A stretch of 64,000 nt of DNA, from positions 785,843 through 849,842 of the forward strand of contig NZ_JAIOUO010000003.1 of the NCBI RefSeq assembly GCF_019931195.1, given 5' to 3'. The translations under genes and the position numbers were made by a program. Below, in pieces: positions 1 through 8,573 of this stretch. The first letter of the stretch is position 1. Every line of letters begins with the position of its first letter. This stretch comes from Marinobacter sp. F4216. GTDB lineage: Bacteria > Pseudomonadota > Gammaproteobacteria > Pseudomonadales > Oleiphilaceae. The notes beneath the pieces are model-generated. The model saw only the letters and a list, made by a program, of their open reading frames with translations, ran no database searches and had not been told where the DNA came from.

Positions 1-116
1 CCGTCGCATTCATAGGGCTTTTTGGTTTCTTCGTCGGTAATGACGAAGCGCGGGTCAATAAACGACCTGAACTGCTCCGCCAGCTGAGCTTTGCTGACTG
101 TCGGCTTGGTAGTCAT
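1..116 (-). CDS. glcD: Glycolate oxidase FAD subunit GlcD, N-terminus only (partial)
   Basis: Only the first 38 codons are in the window; the gene continues past the left edge. The ATG is at 114-116 on the minus strand. The stretch ending in the PYECDG motif is typical of the N-terminus of GlcD, the FAD-binding subunit that oxidises glycolate (and often lactate) to the keto acid at the membrane with GlcE and GlcF. The upstream glcG-like gene and the GlcC-like regulator further along support the assignment. D-lactate dehydrogenases of the same flavoprotein family are the main alternative, since the diagnostic domain is out of view. Confidence 0.65.
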   Translation of the reverse strand, partial: MTTKPTVSKAQLAEQFRSFIDPRFVITDEETKKPYECD

Positions 117-162
117 AACATTCTCGGGGATTGTGTAGCGTTGAATAAGGCCGGGGGACGTC

Positions 163-199
163 ACCGGAATGCCCGGGGACTAGCCCCGGGCATTCCGGT
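163..199. other. Perfect 16-bp inverted repeat between glcG and glcD
   Basis: The arms at 163-178 and 184-199 (ACCGGAATGCCCGGGG and its complement) are perfect, with a 5-nt loop. No U-run follows on either strand. It is therefore more likely an intercistronic mRNA-stabilising or processing hairpin, or a REP-like unit, than a strong terminator. Confidence 0.7.
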
Positions 200-209
200 A
201 TGACAGGCA

Positions 210-635
210 TCAAGCGCGTTTGGTTTCAAAATGGTCGATACCCGCCTGGGCACAATCCATGTCCTGCTGGGGCGTACCGGAACTGATGCCGATACCGCCA
301 ACCACTTCGCCGCCAACAGCCACCGGCAAACCACCGCCCACCGAGCTGATACGGCCACCCACTTCGGTGTGGATACCGAACGCGAGACTGCCCGGCACAT
401 TCACCTGGTTGTATTCGTGGGTGGCTTTGCGTGCTGCTGCTGCCGTGAACGCCTTGTCCTGGGCAATGGTAATACTGGTGACCTTGCCGCCGTCCATCCG
501 CTCGAAGGCAATCAGGTTGCCGGATTCGTCCACCACCGCAATGCACATGGGCACGCCAATTTCCCTGGCCTTGTTAGCCGCGCCCTCAATCAGGATCCGG
601 GCGTCGTCCAGATCCAACCGTTTAACCGTCAACAT
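210..635 (-). CDS. glcG: GlcG/HbpS-family small heme-binding-like protein
   Basis: This 141-residue protein has the full length of the GlcG/HbpS family: an N-terminal helix (LDLDDARILIEGA), the conserved CIAVVDESGNL strand-turn, and a Gly-rich C-terminal half (GGGLPVAVGGEVVGGIGISSGT). Members bind heme or corrinoid-like ligands, and many are encoded with glycolate oxidase, where their role is unsettled. The start ATG at 635 has a good AGGAG Shine-Dalgarno about 9 nt upstream. It lies 22 bp downstream of dctM on the same strand and upstream of glcD, so it probably belongs to the TRAP-glc transcription unit. The family is clear; the exact function is not. Confidence 0.8.
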   Translation of the reverse strand: MLTVKRLDLDDARILIEGAANKAREIGVPMCIAVVDESGNLIAFERMDGGKVTSITIAQDKAFTAAAARKATHEYNQVNVPGSLAFGIHTEVGGRISSVGGGLPVAVGGEVVGGIGISSGTPQQDMDCAQAGIDHFETKRA

Positions 636-657
636 AGTGAAATACTCCTCTTAAAAA

Positions 658-2193
658 TCAGCCATATACCTGATTGGGCAGCCAGGTAACGATGCCCGGA
701 ATCAGGATGCACATAAACAACCCGAAGGCCTGGATCGCCAGGAACACCAGGGAAGACTTGAAGATTGTACCCATGGAGATTTCCGGCGGACACACGCCGC
801 GAATATAAAACAGCGCATAGCCAAAGGGTGGACTAAGGAACGACATCTGCATATTCACCAAATAGAGCACACCGAACCAGAGCACCACATCCTCACCGCT
901 CACCGGCGGAAAACCCATCAGCCCCGGGAATTCCAGAGCCTCGACGATCGGAATAAAGATAGGTACAGCCAGTAGCAAAATGCCAACCCAATCCAGGAAC
1001 ATGCCCAGAATCACCAGCAACACCATCAGCAGGAACAGGATGCCGTAGGCCGAGAGCCCGGTGCCGAGAATGGCGTCGGTGACGAACTGCTGCCCGCCCT
1101 GGAGGATATAGAAACCGACAAACACCGAGGCACCAAACATGATCCACAGCACCATGGCGGAAGCCTTGGCGGTGGTCACGGAGGCCTCGCGCAGGCCGCT
1201 GATGGAGAACTTGCCATGCATCAGCGCCACGACAATAGCGCCAAATGAGCCGATACCCGCGGCCTCAACCGGTGTGGCGATACCCCCGAACAGCAGCCCC
1301 AGAACCAGCCCCACCAGAATCAACGGCGCAATCAGTCCACGCAGCAGAATCAGCTTTTCCTTCAGTGAGATCCGCTCTTCAACAGGAACCGGCGGCCCCA
1401 ACTTGGGGTTGAGCCAACTGCGGACCAGCACATAAGTGATGTAGAGGCCGGACAACAGCAGGCCAGGCAGTACAGAACCAAGGTAAAGTTCGCCCACCGA
1501 TTGCTGGGCCACCACGGCGTACAGGATGGCCAGAATAGACGGTGGAATCAGGATCCCAAGGGTGCCCCCTGCCATGATCGAACCGAGCGCAATCTTGTGA
1601 TCGTAGCCTCGCTTGAGCATCGCCGGCAGGGCGATAATCCCCATGGTAACCACGGCCGCACCAATCACCCCAACCATGGCAGCCAGAATGGTGGAGGCCA
1701 GGATGGTTGCTGTCGCCAGACCGCCGCTCAGGCCCCCCATCCACTTGTAGACCACGCTGAACATTTCCTCGATCAGGCCAGCCCGCTCGAGCATGGACGC
1801 CATGAAAATGAACAACGGAATCGCCGCCAGGTCCGAGTTGGTCATCATCGGGAAGATCCGGCTGGGCACGATGTTCAGCATCAGCGAATCGCCAACCAGA
1901 TAGATGAACATGACCCCAAGGCCGCCGGTCACAAACGCCAGTGGCAGCCCCATCATCAAGGCCACGGCCAGTGAACCAAACATTAGATAAGTCAGCGGTC
2001 CTATCTGGACGTTAGACAAACTGCCCGCCAGCTTGAACAGGAATTTCTCGTCACTGAACGGGTCGTAGAAAAGAATGTTGATCAGTTCCACACAGAGCAC
2101 GAAAGCCAGTGCCGCTGTGCCCAGAATCATTAGCCAGGTACCCAGCTTCCCCCAGAGGTTGCTGCCCGGCGCGGTTGCGATATCACTGCTCAT
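658..2193 (-). CDS. dctM: TRAP transporter large permease (DctM family)
   Basis: This 511-residue, very hydrophobic protein has about a dozen membrane segments and the DctM-type motifs AIPLFIFMASMLERAG and GTLGILIPPSILAILYAVVAQQSVGELYLG. DctM is the ion-coupled translocation subunit of tripartite ATP-independent periplasmic transporters. It is longer than the usual 425-430 residues because of extra N-terminal and central loops, as in the TakP/DctP-7 type systems for 2-oxo and 2-hydroxy acids. Its ATG overlaps the dctQ stop codon by 4 bp, so the two are translationally coupled. The adjacent glcG/glcD genes suggest glycolate or lactate as the cargo (inference). Confidence 0.92.
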   Translation of the reverse strand: MSSDIATAPGSNLWGKLGTWLMILGTAALAFVLCVELINILFYDPFSDEKFLFKLAGSLSNVQIGPLTYLMFGSLAVALMMGLPLAFVTGGLGVMFIYLVGDSLMLNIVPSRIFPMMTNSDLAAIPLFIFMASMLERAGLIEEMFSVVYKWMGGLSGGLATATILASTILAAMVGVIGAAVVTMGIIALPAMLKRGYDHKIALGSIMAGGTLGILIPPSILAILYAVVAQQSVGELYLGSVLPGLLLSGLYITYVLVRSWLNPKLGPPVPVEERISLKEKLILLRGLIAPLILVGLVLGLLFGGIATPVEAAGIGSFGAIVVALMHGKFSISGLREASVTTAKASAMVLWIMFGASVFVGFYILQGGQQFVTDAILGTGLSAYGILFLLMVLLVILGMFLDWVGILLLAVPIFIPIVEALEFPGLMGFPPVSGEDVVLWFGVLYLVNMQMSFLSPPFGYALFYIRGVCPPEISMGTIFKSSLVFLAIQAFGLFMCILIPGIVTWLPNQVYG

Positions 2194-2894
2194 GCGTTGC
2201 GCTCCTGGCCCAGTCGAATGAAAAGAACGATGTCCTTGATCAGTTTCGAAATCCCCGCCAGCAAGAGCAGCAGAGAACCGAGTACCATCATGCCCTTAAC
2301 CGGCCAGTACTGGATGCCCCAGGTCTCAACGGTCGTTTCGTTCATGGAGTAGGAATTCTGGAAGAACGTCCATGATGTAATAAGAAGGATCAGGGCAAAC
2401 ATAAAGAAGAACAGCGAGGTGAAGATGTCCATGCCCACCCGGCCACGCACCGGCAGCAGGTTGTAAAGAACATCCACCCGAACGTGAGCACCGTGCAACA
2501 AGGCAAAACCACCCGCCAGCAGATACTGCATCCCCAGCAACAGGAAGCTGGCCTCATGCACCCAGATGGTCGGCATGTTGAACAGGTAGCGCATCACCAC
2601 TTCGAAGAAATAAAACACCACCGCGTTGATGGTCCAGAAGGACACGAACACACCGGATTTTTCGCAAATCCAGTCAACGGTCTTGGTAAACCAGTTGCCC
2701 TCGAAATGAAGTGACAGCAGAGGATCGTCCTCCTCTGCCTGAATTTCCGCTGGCGTTTTTTCCGGTGCGCTGTCCGCGCCACCGTGATTACTGCTCCATT
2801 TGTCCCAAGCCATCATGATCAGGGGCATCACCGCCAGCCAGCCCCAGTAAAACCAATGTGGCAACACAAATCCGAAGCCTTCAAGATCTGACAT
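2190..2894 (-). CDS. dctQ: TRAP transporter small permease (DctQ family)
   Basis: This 234-residue protein has four predicted transmembrane helices, three of them clustered in the C-terminal half. The core WVHEASFLLLGMQYLLAGGFALLHGAHVRVDVLY is the DctQ signature. It partners DctM in the inner membrane. An N-terminal extension of about 70 residues with an acidic segment (AEIQAEEDDP) makes it larger than the classical 160-190 residue subunit, matching the enlarged DctM. The ATG at 2894 has GAGGTAG as Shine-Dalgarno. It sits about 100 bp downstream of dctP. Confidence 0.9.
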   Translation of the reverse strand: MSDLEGFGFVLPHWFYWGWLAVMPLIMMAWDKWSSNHGGADSAPEKTPAEIQAEEDDPLLSLHFEGNWFTKTVDWICEKSGVFVSFWTINAVVFYFFEVVMRYLFNMPTIWVHEASFLLLGMQYLLAGGFALLHGAHVRVDVLYNLLPVRGRVGMDIFTSLFFFMFALILLITSWTFFQNSYSMNETTVETWGIQYWPVKGMMVLGSLLLLLAGISKLIKDIVLFIRLGQERNA

Positions 2895-2920
2895 GTTGTT
2901 GCTACCTCAGCCACAAAAGA

Positions 2921-2964
2921 GGGAAGGTGGGCTGCATCCTTCCGGAGCAGCGCCGCTCCTTCCC
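2921..2964. other. Intercistronic hairpin between dctP and dctQ
   Basis: The outer arms GGGAAGG (2921-2927) and CCTTCCC (2958-2964) pair, and an alternative inner stem GGAGC/GCTCC (2944-2948, 2955-2959) competes with them. It follows the binding-protein gene, the usual place for a structure that protects the dctP message relative to the permeases. No U-run follows. Confidence 0.5.
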
Positions 2965-2992
2965 TATCGATTTTTGTTGTTGATCCAAAGGG

Positions 2993-4129
2993 TTATTTAC
3001 CCTCTACACCCTCAAGATCAGACTCGTCGATATACCCGACGGTGTCGTTCATCATGTATTCCAGCTGCATGTCGAAGATCGCACGGGCATCCTCGTCCTT
3101 GTTGGCCCACTTGTACCAGATCGGGATGGCAGCACGACGGAACTCCTGCAGGTCTTCCTGACTCAGGCGGCTGACGGTATCGCCGGATTCCTTGAACTTC
3201 TCCATCGCCTCGATATTGCGCTTCTGGATGGTCAGGTAGTGCTTCTGGGAGTAGTTACGCACTTCGTCTTCCACCAGCTGCTGCAGCTTCGGATCCAGCG
3301 CGTTCCAGGCCCGCAGGTTCACGGTCAGGTCCATCAGGTCAACCGGCTGGTAGATGGACATCACACCGGGAGGTCCGAACAGGATGTAATCGGTCACCTG
3401 GGAGAAACCCAGTTCCCAGTTCACCGCCGGTCCCACATAGTCGGCCGCATCAATGGTGCCCTTTTCCAGCGCCGGGAAAATGTCGGAACCCGGCAGGCTC
3501 ACGGTGGACACACCGAACTGCTGGAATACTTCGGCAACCATGCCGCCCGGCACACGGATTTTCATGCCTTTCAGGTCTGCAAGGCTGTTAACCGGCTGCT
3601 TGGAGTGAATAATGTTAGCGTCGTGCTGGATCGGTCCGACGTAAAACAGACCGAACTTCTCGTAGATTTCCCGGGTTTTTTCCAGCATGCCCATGGAATA
3701 GAACATGGTGTCCCACTGGTGGGGCTGGTCCGGACCGGCCGGATAAGATGACAGGAAGACAGACGCGGGGATTTTACCGGACCAGTACAGGGTAAACGGG
3801 TTCATGCCCTGCAATACGCCGTTACGAACCGCGTCGAAAAGCGCGTTGTTATCCGCCGCAACAGCCTTGGCCGGGAAGGGTTTGAAAATCAGCTCACCGC
3901 CGGATTTTTCTTCAATGCTCTGACACCACTCTTCGAACAGATCATACCCGACGGTGCCGGCGTCCCAGACGGACTGGATTTTCCAGGTGGTGGCGGCCTG
4001 AGCCTGACCACTCCCCAGCATTAAAGCACCAGCCATGGACAGCCCGAGGGCCGCGGTTTTCAGAAAGCTTCGGCGAGGCGGTGCCTCTGCCTGATCACAC
4101 GTGGTCCACGTTATTGTGTTGGGTTTCAT
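2993..4129 (-). CDS. dctP: TRAP transporter substrate-binding protein (DctP/TakP type)
   Basis: This 378-residue periplasmic receptor begins with a twin-arginine signal (RRSFLKTAALG near residues 20-30, cleavage after GQAQA), so it is exported folded. The mature part has the DctP fold: LADLKGMKIRVPGGMVAEVF in the hinge region and ALEKGTIDAADYVGP in the second lobe. The GPAVNWELGF region resembles the TakP/lactate-binding subgroup that binds 2-oxo or 2-hydroxy acids, often with a metal ion. The ATG at 4129 is preferred over a GTG two codons upstream because GGAG lies 8 nt before it. It is first in the minus-strand unit and is read away from the two GlcC-type operators. Confidence 0.9.
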   Translation of the reverse strand: MKPNTITWTTCDQAEAPPRRSFLKTAALGLSMAGALMLGSGQAQAATTWKIQSVWDAGTVGYDLFEEWCQSIEEKSGGELIFKPFPAKAVAADNNALFDAVRNGVLQGMNPFTLYWSGKIPASVFLSSYPAGPDQPHQWDTMFYSMGMLEKTREIYEKFGLFYVGPIQHDANIIHSKQPVNSLADLKGMKIRVPGGMVAEVFQQFGVSTVSLPGSDIFPALEKGTIDAADYVGPAVNWELGFSQVTDYILFGPPGVMSIYQPVDLMDLTVNLRAWNALDPKLQQLVEDEVRNYSQKHYLTIQKRNIEAMEKFKESGDTVSRLSQEDLQEFRRAAIPIWYKWANKDEDARAIFDMQLEYMMNDTVGYIDESDLEGVEGK

Positions 4130-4250
4130 TGCCACATCTCCGTTAGCGTTGTTTTTATCTATGTCGGATCAACGCCGGCGCGATGCATCGCAACTGCCGA
4201 CATTAACAAGATATTCGTCACCAATTCGGTTTTAGTCCAGTAAACAGAGA

Positions 4251-4265
4251 ACTGGTCAGACCAGT
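4251..4265. promoter_or_regulatory. GntR/FadR-type operator 1 (ACTGGTCAGACCAGT)
   Basis: This is a perfect 15-bp palindrome around a central A. It matches the TGGTNNNACCA core bound by FadR-subfamily GntR regulators (FadR, PdhR, LldR). It lies 122 bp upstream of dctP and in front of the divergent regulator gene, so it is the expected control site of both. Confidence 0.8.
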
Positions 4266-4368
4266 TTTTCCAATCAGGAAAATGGACGAATTCCCTTAAA
4301 TCAGCCATATTTACAGCGCTCTGGCCCGGAAACAGAACAACAATACCGGCTGACTATGTGCCGCCTCA

Positions 4369-4381
4369 CTGGTCAGACCAG
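4369..4381. promoter_or_regulatory. GntR/FadR-type operator 2 (CTGGTCAGACCAG)
   Basis: This second copy has 13 perfect bases of the same palindrome, 117 bp centre to centre from operator 1 (about 11 helical turns). It ends about 20 bp before the chosen regulator start, consistent with autoregulation. Its position is also the reason for rejecting the upstream GTG at 4358 as start codon. Confidence 0.8.
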
Positions 4382-4402
4382 CACGCAATCATGGAATCAT
4401 TC

Positions 4403-5161
4403 ATGGCTATTTCCCAGGAAATTTCATACCGACTGGAACGACTCATCCTTGATGGAGGGCTGGCTCCGGGACAAAAAATCCCTTCCGAACGGCAATTGTC
4501 GACGCGACTGGGAGTGTCCCGCTCAGTGATTCGGGAAGCCCTGCACGAATTGCAGGGGCGTGGCGTTATCGAAACCCGGCACGGCAAGGGTTCCTTTGTT
4601 GCCAGCATGGTTCCGGAACCGGAAGAACTGAACGAGCAGAGCCCCCTGATGCATCTATATGAAGGGCACCCACGCACCCTGTACGACTTACTGGAAGTCC
4701 GGGAGCAGCTGGAGGGACAAGCAGCCTATCTGGCGGCGCAGCGGGCGACCAGTCTGGACAAACACCGCATTTCCAAGGCCTTCCGGGCGCTGGAAGAAAC
4801 CGACCCGCTCAGCAACGCCCGGCCCGACCACAATTTTCACCAGGCCATCGTCGAAGCCTCCCACAACCCGGTGCTTGTGCACGTGCTGAGCAGCCTGAAG
4901 AACATGATGCTGATGACAGTCCATGCGTCCGTAGTGAATCTCAACCCGCGCCAGGAAATGCGCGGACAGATCATCCGCCAGCACAAGCAACTCTATAACG
5001 CCATTCTGGCGGGAAAAGCCAATGCTGCTCAAAAAGCAGCCGTTGCTCATGTACGTTTTGTGAGCAATGCTATGAAGAAGCTGGAGATGGAAGGGCGGGA
5101 AGTCATCCGGATGCCAGCCATGAAAACATCGCCCGATCAGCAGCACTTGACAAGCCTGTGA
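4403..5161 (+). CDS. glcC: GntR-family (FadR/GlcC subfamily) transcriptional regulator
   Basis: This 252-residue regulator has an N-terminal winged helix (GQKIPSERQLSTRLGVSRSVIREALHELQGRGVIETRHGKGSFVAS). The C-terminal all-helical FCD ligand domain carries the metal/ligand motif D-H-N-FH-AIVEASHNPVL. GlcC, LldR and PdhR belong to this subfamily. The divergent glycolate-type genes and the paired TGGTCAGACCA sites favour a GlcC role, sensing glycolate or a related acid. The ATG at 4403 has GGA about 8 nt upstream; an ATG at 4391 and a GTG at 4358 are also in frame, but the latter would put the operator inside the gene. Confidence 0.85.
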   Translation: MAISQEISYRLERLILDGGLAPGQKIPSERQLSTRLGVSRSVIREALHELQGRGVIETRHGKGSFVASMVPEPEELNEQSPLMHLYEGHPRTLYDLLEVREQLEGQAAYLAAQRATSLDKHRISKAFRALEETDPLSNARPDHNFHQAIVEASHNPVLVHVLSSLKNMMLMTVHASVVNLNPRQEMRGQIIRQHKQLYNAILAGKANAAQKAAVAHVRFVSNAMKKLEMEGREVIRMPAMKTSPDQQHLTSL

Positions 5162-5316
5162 GCCAATTGTGGCGCGGGATTGGCCAGAATGACGAAGCCT
5201 GTAGGGACGGGCCTTACAGCGGGGTTCTGAAACAAAACCCTGCATTTCAGGTCTTGATTTCTATCAACTCAATCCGTAAAACATGCGGCTTTAAATGACA
5301 GCTTCAGGAGCTACCC

Positions 5317-6087
5317 ATGGCGGACCAAGCGCCTTTGATCTGCAGGGATATCCACAAAACCTTCGGCGAACTTGAAGTCTTGAAGGGCGTGTCCCTGGAA
5401 ACCCGCAAAGGAGACGTTGTCTCCCTTATTGGAAGTTCGGGTTCCGGAAAGAGTACTTTCCTGCGGTGCATCAACCTTCTTGAAACCCCCACTTCCGGCG
5501 ACATTATTGTCCACGGTGATCCGATCCGGTTCACCGAGAATCGTCGCGGCGAGCGTGTACCGGCGGATAACCGGCAGGTGGAACAGATTCGCTCAAAACT
5601 GTCCATGGTGTTCCAGAGCTTCAACCTCTGGTCCCACATGACGGTTCTGGAGAACATCATTGAAGCACCGGTTAACGTGCTGAAGGTTCCCAAGAAAGAG
5701 GCGATCGAACGCGCAGAGGCTTACCTGCAAAAGGTAGGCATCTATGAGCGTAAGGACTACTACCCCGCCCAGATGTCTGGCGGTCAGCAGCAGCGTGCAG
5801 CGATTGCCCGTGCTCTGGCCATGGAGCCGGAAGTCATGCTGTTCGATGAGCCGACTTCTGCCCTGGACCCTGAGCTGGTTGGTGAAGTCCTTAAGGTCAT
5901 GCAGAGCCTGGCCGAGGAAGGCCGGACCATGATCGTGGTTACCCACGAGATGGCGTTTGCAAGGGATGTGTCAACGCAGGTCCTGTATTTACACCAAGGC
6001 AAGATCGAGGAACAAGGCACCCCTGACAAGGTGTTTGATAACCCGGATTCTGAACGGATGAAGCAATTCCTTGCTCCCAAGTTCTGA
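5317..6087 (+). CDS. aotP: Basic amino acid ABC transporter ATP-binding protein (HisP/AotP type)
   Basis: This 256-residue ATPase has Walker A GSSGSGKS at residues 39-46, signature MSGGQ at 153-157, Walker B ending in D177-E178, and the H-loop [10 protein letters not shown]. The insertion between Walker A and the Q-loop ([30 protein letters not shown]) is typical of histidine/arginine importers (HisP, AotP, ArtP). It energises uptake through the two permeases downstream. The Shine-Dalgarno CAGGAG lies about 6 nt before the ATG. It is first of a five-gene run ending in astE, which points to arginine/ornithine as substrates. Confidence 0.93.
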   Translation: MADQAPLICRDIHKTFGELEVLKGVSLETRKGDVVSLIGSSGSGKSTFLRCINLLETPTSGDIIVHGDPIRFTENRRGERVPADNRQVEQIRSKLSMVFQSFNLWSHMTVLENIIEAPVNVLKVPKKEAIERAEAYLQKVGIYERKDYYPAQMSGGQQQRAAIARALAMEPEVMLFDEPTSALDPELVGEVLKVMQSLAEEGRTMIVVTHEMAFARDVSTQVLYLHQGKIEEQGTPDKVFDNPDSERMKQFLAPKF

Positions 6088-6174
6088 TTCCCGGTGCTAT
6101 CTTGATCACGAGCTTTAGTGTGAAATTTTCATAAGAAATAAGCCGAAAAGGCAGACCACTAGGAGAAGTGACAC

Positions 6175-6930
6175 ATGAAAAAACTGTTTGTTGCAGCAAG
6201 TTGTGCCCTGGCCATGGCGGCCGGCACCGTCCAGGCAAAAGACTGGAAAGAAGTTCGCATCGCATTTGACGTGCCTTACGCACCGTTCGAATACAAAGAT
6301 GAGAACGGCGAACTGACCGGCTTTGAAGTAGAACTGGCTGAAGCCATGTGCGAACAGATGAAGGCTGACTGCGAATTTGTTATCCAGGCTTGGGACGGCA
6401 TGATCCCGGGACTGCTGGCTCGTAAGTTCGACGCCATCATGTCCTCCATGTCCATCACCCCTGAGCGTGCTGAGCGTGTTCTGTTCTCCGAGCCGTACTA
6501 CAACACCCCGGGTGGCTGGTTCGGCCGTACCGACTTCAACACCGACGTAACCGACATGGAAGCCATGAAGGGCAAGACCGTTGGTGTTCAGCGCGGCACT
6601 ACCATGGACACTTACGTGACCGAAGAAATGGCTGACGTGGTAACCATCAAGCGTTACACCACCGCCGACGACATGGTGCTGGACCTCGAAGGTCAGCGTC
6701 TGGACGTAGTCTTCGTTGACTACCCGGTTGGTGAACAGACCATCCTGAGCAAAGAAGGCTTCAAAGAAGTTGGTGAGCCTGTGAAGCTGGGCGAAGGTGT
6801 CGGCGTTGCCATGCGTCAGCGTGACAAAGACCTGGCCGGCAAAGTAAACGCCGCCCTGAAGAAGCTGAAAAACGATGGTACCTACGACACCATCATGCAG
6901 AAGTACTTCAGCTACGACATCAAGATGTAA
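6175..6930 (+). CDS. aotJ: Periplasmic basic amino acid-binding protein (AotJ/HisJ type)
   Basis: This 251-residue protein has a Sec signal peptide (MKKLFVAASCALAMAAGTVQA, about 21 residues). The mature protein has the family 3 solute-binding fold, with APFEYKDENGELTGFEVELAEA and AWDGMIPGLLARKFDAIMSSMSITPERA, as in lysine/arginine/ornithine receptors. It delivers the ligand to AotQM. Codon use is strongly biased and a 9-bp GC hairpin directly follows the stop, both consistent with higher expression than the permeases. AGGAGAAG precedes the ATG. Specificity within the basic amino acids cannot be read from sequence alone. Confidence 0.92.
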   Translation: MKKLFVAASCALAMAAGTVQAKDWKEVRIAFDVPYAPFEYKDENGELTGFEVELAEAMCEQMKADCEFVIQAWDGMIPGLLARKFDAIMSSMSITPERAERVLFSEPYYNTPGGWFGRTDFNTDVTDMEAMKGKTVGVQRGTTMDTYVTEEMADVVTIKRYTTADDMVLDLEGQRLDVVFVDYPVGEQTILSKEGFKEVGEPVKLGEGVGVAMRQRDKDLAGKVNAALKKLKNDGTYDTIMQKYFSYDIKM

Positions 6931-6937
6931 ACCTCCG

Positions 6938-6960
6938 GGGGTGGCCGCCTAGGCCACCCC
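6938..6960 (+). other. Hairpin downstream of aotJ
   Basis: The perfect 9-bp arms GGGGTGGCC (6938-6946) and GGCCACCCC (6952-6960) enclose a 5-nt loop. There is no U-run. It sits 8 nt after the stop, the usual place for a 3' stabiliser or partial attenuator between a binding-protein gene and its permeases. Confidence 0.7.
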
Positions 6961-6979
6961 TGACCTACCGGACTATTCC

Positions 6980-7684
6980 ATGCTCGATCTGAAAGGCTAT
7001 GGCCCGGCTCTCTTTGAAGGGGCCATTGTTACCGTTGAACTGGCCTTCCTCTCCCTAGCCCTGGCGTTATTCATTGGCTTGATAGGTGCGACCTCCAAGC
7101 TGTCTAACAACCGGGTAGCCAGAGGCATCGCAACGGCGTACACAACCCTCATCCGAGGTGTACCTGACCTGGTCATGATGCTGCTGTTCTATTACGGCGG
7201 CCAGGTGGCAGTGAACAACCTGTCGGATTTTCTCTGGGACAAGTACGAGATTGATTTCTTCTTCCAGTTCAATCCGTTCATTTCAGGCGTCGTGACCATT
7301 GGCCTGATCTTTGGCGCATACATGACCGAAACGTTCCGGGGCGCGTTCCTGGCGGTGGAAAAAGGTCAGATTGAAGCGGCCAAGGCGTACGGATTTTCCA
7401 ACTGGCACACCTTCCGGCGGATCATGTTCCCGCAGATGCTGCGCCACGCCCTCCCCGGCCTGGGCAACAACTGGCAGGTACTGCTGAAAACCACGGCACT
7501 GGTATCCATCATTGGCCTGACTGACATGGTCCGGGTTGCCGAGGAAGCGGCCAAGGCCGAGCGCATGCCGTTCCACTTCTTCATTCCCGTAGCGGCGATG
7601 TACCTGCTGCTGACAGCCGGCTCCGAGCTGTTCATCAAGTGGCTCGACAAGCGGGCGAATGCCGGCGTGGTTAAGGGGGGATAA
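6980..7684 (+). CDS. aotQ: Basic amino acid ABC transporter permease (AotQ/HisQ type)
   Basis: This 234-residue inner membrane permease has five or so helices. The EAA loop (QIEAAKAYGFSNWHTFRRIMFPQMLRHALPGLGNNW) contacts the AotP ATPase. HisQ/ArtQ features include IRGVPDLVMMLLFYYGG. It forms a heterodimer with the next gene product. The short 3-bp gap to aotM indicates coupled translation. Confidence 0.92.
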   Translation: MLDLKGYGPALFEGAIVTVELAFLSLALALFIGLIGATSKLSNNRVARGIATAYTTLIRGVPDLVMMLLFYYGGQVAVNNLSDFLWDKYEIDFFFQFNPFISGVVTIGLIFGAYMTETFRGAFLAVEKGQIEAAKAYGFSNWHTFRRIMFPQMLRHALPGLGNNWQVLLKTTALVSIIGLTDMVRVAEEAAKAERMPFHFFIPVAAMYLLLTAGSELFIKWLDKRANAGVVKGG

Positions 7685-7687
7685 GAC

Positions 7688-8413
7688 ATGCCTGAATTTA
7701 TTACCGAGTGGCTGAATCAAAACGAAATTTTCACCGCCATGACCATGATGGAATACTGGGATGGTCTGGTGAGTACGGTTCAACTGGTCTTTCTGTCCCT
7801 GGTGATCGGCCTGGTTCTGGCCATCCCGCTGGCCATCATGCGGACCAGCAAAAACCACTTTGTGTCCGGCCCGGTGTGGATCTTTACCTATGTATTCCGG
7901 GGTACACCACTGCTGATCCAGCTGTACATCATTTACTACGGCATCGCGCAGATTCCCGGCATCCAGGACACCTTCTGGTGGGATATTTTCAAAGAACCGT
8001 TCTACCCGGCTCTGCTGGCCTTTGTCCTGAACACCGCAGCCTACACCACCGAGATCATTCGGGGCGCCATCGTGGCTACACCAAACGGTGAGATCGAAGC
8101 AGCCAAGGCTTATGGCATGAACTGGTTCATGCGCATGCGCCGCATCATCCTGCCGAGCGCGGCACGTCGAGCGGTTCAGGCCTACTCCAACGAGGTCATC
8201 TTCATGCTGCATTCCAGTGCGATTGCCAGTGTGGTGACCATCGTCGACCTGACCGGCGCAGCGAGAAACATCTACTCGCGCTTCTACGCGCCGTTTGATG
8301 CCTTTATTGCCGTGGCGCTGATCTACATGGCACTGACGTTCCTGCTGGTATTCCTCTTCCGCAAGCTGGAAAACCACCTCCTGCGGCACCAGCGCCCGGC
8401 CGGCAGCTCCTGA
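7688..8413 (+). CDS. aotM: Basic amino acid ABC transporter permease (AotM/HisM type)
   Basis: This 241-residue membrane protein carries FRGTPLLIQLYIIYYGI and the EAA loop GEIEAAKAYGMNWFMRMRRIILPSAARRAVQAYSNEVIFML, the HisM/ArtM signature. It is the second permease of the heterodimer. It is followed by a 160-bp gap containing a long hairpin and then astE, so it closes the transporter part of the unit. Confidence 0.92.
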   Translation: MPEFITEWLNQNEIFTAMTMMEYWDGLVSTVQLVFLSLVIGLVLAIPLAIMRTSKNHFVSGPVWIFTYVFRGTPLLIQLYIIYYGIAQIPGIQDTFWWDIFKEPFYPALLAFVLNTAAYTTEIIRGAIVATPNGEIEAAKAYGMNWFMRMRRIILPSAARRAVQAYSNEVIFMLHSSAIASVVTIVDLTGAARNIYSRFYAPFDAFIAVALIYMALTFLLVFLFRKLENHLLRHQRPAGSS

Positions 8414-8430
8414 GGGAGCAGCCGTTCGGT

Positions 8431-8471
8431 ATGGTTCCCGGGCTGGCAGGGTGTTGCCCCCCGGGAACCAT
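8431..8471 (+). other. Long inverted repeat between aotM and astE
   Basis: The perfect 12-bp arms ATGGTTCCCGGG (8431-8442) and CCCGGGAACCAT (8460-8471) enclose 17 nt that contain a further GGCA/TGCC pairing. No U-run follows. It may attenuate or process the transcript before astE. Confidence 0.7.
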
Positions 8472-8573
8472 CTACCTGTCTTCGGGTCTCTGAACCCAAC
8501 TCCTGAACCATTTCGGACTGAACCCCAGGCAAGCAACACCCTGCTCTCCTATCGATCATGACGGGGACGCACC

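Noticed and set aside
4358..4402. GTG at 4358 as the start of the GntR regulator
   Set aside because: It would place the second operator inside the coding region, has no Shine-Dalgarno, and adds residues not seen in the family.
7283..8539. A 418-codon minus-strand frame across aotQ-aotM
   Set aside because: It crosses two well-defined permease genes and an intergenic hairpin and encodes no recognisable fold.
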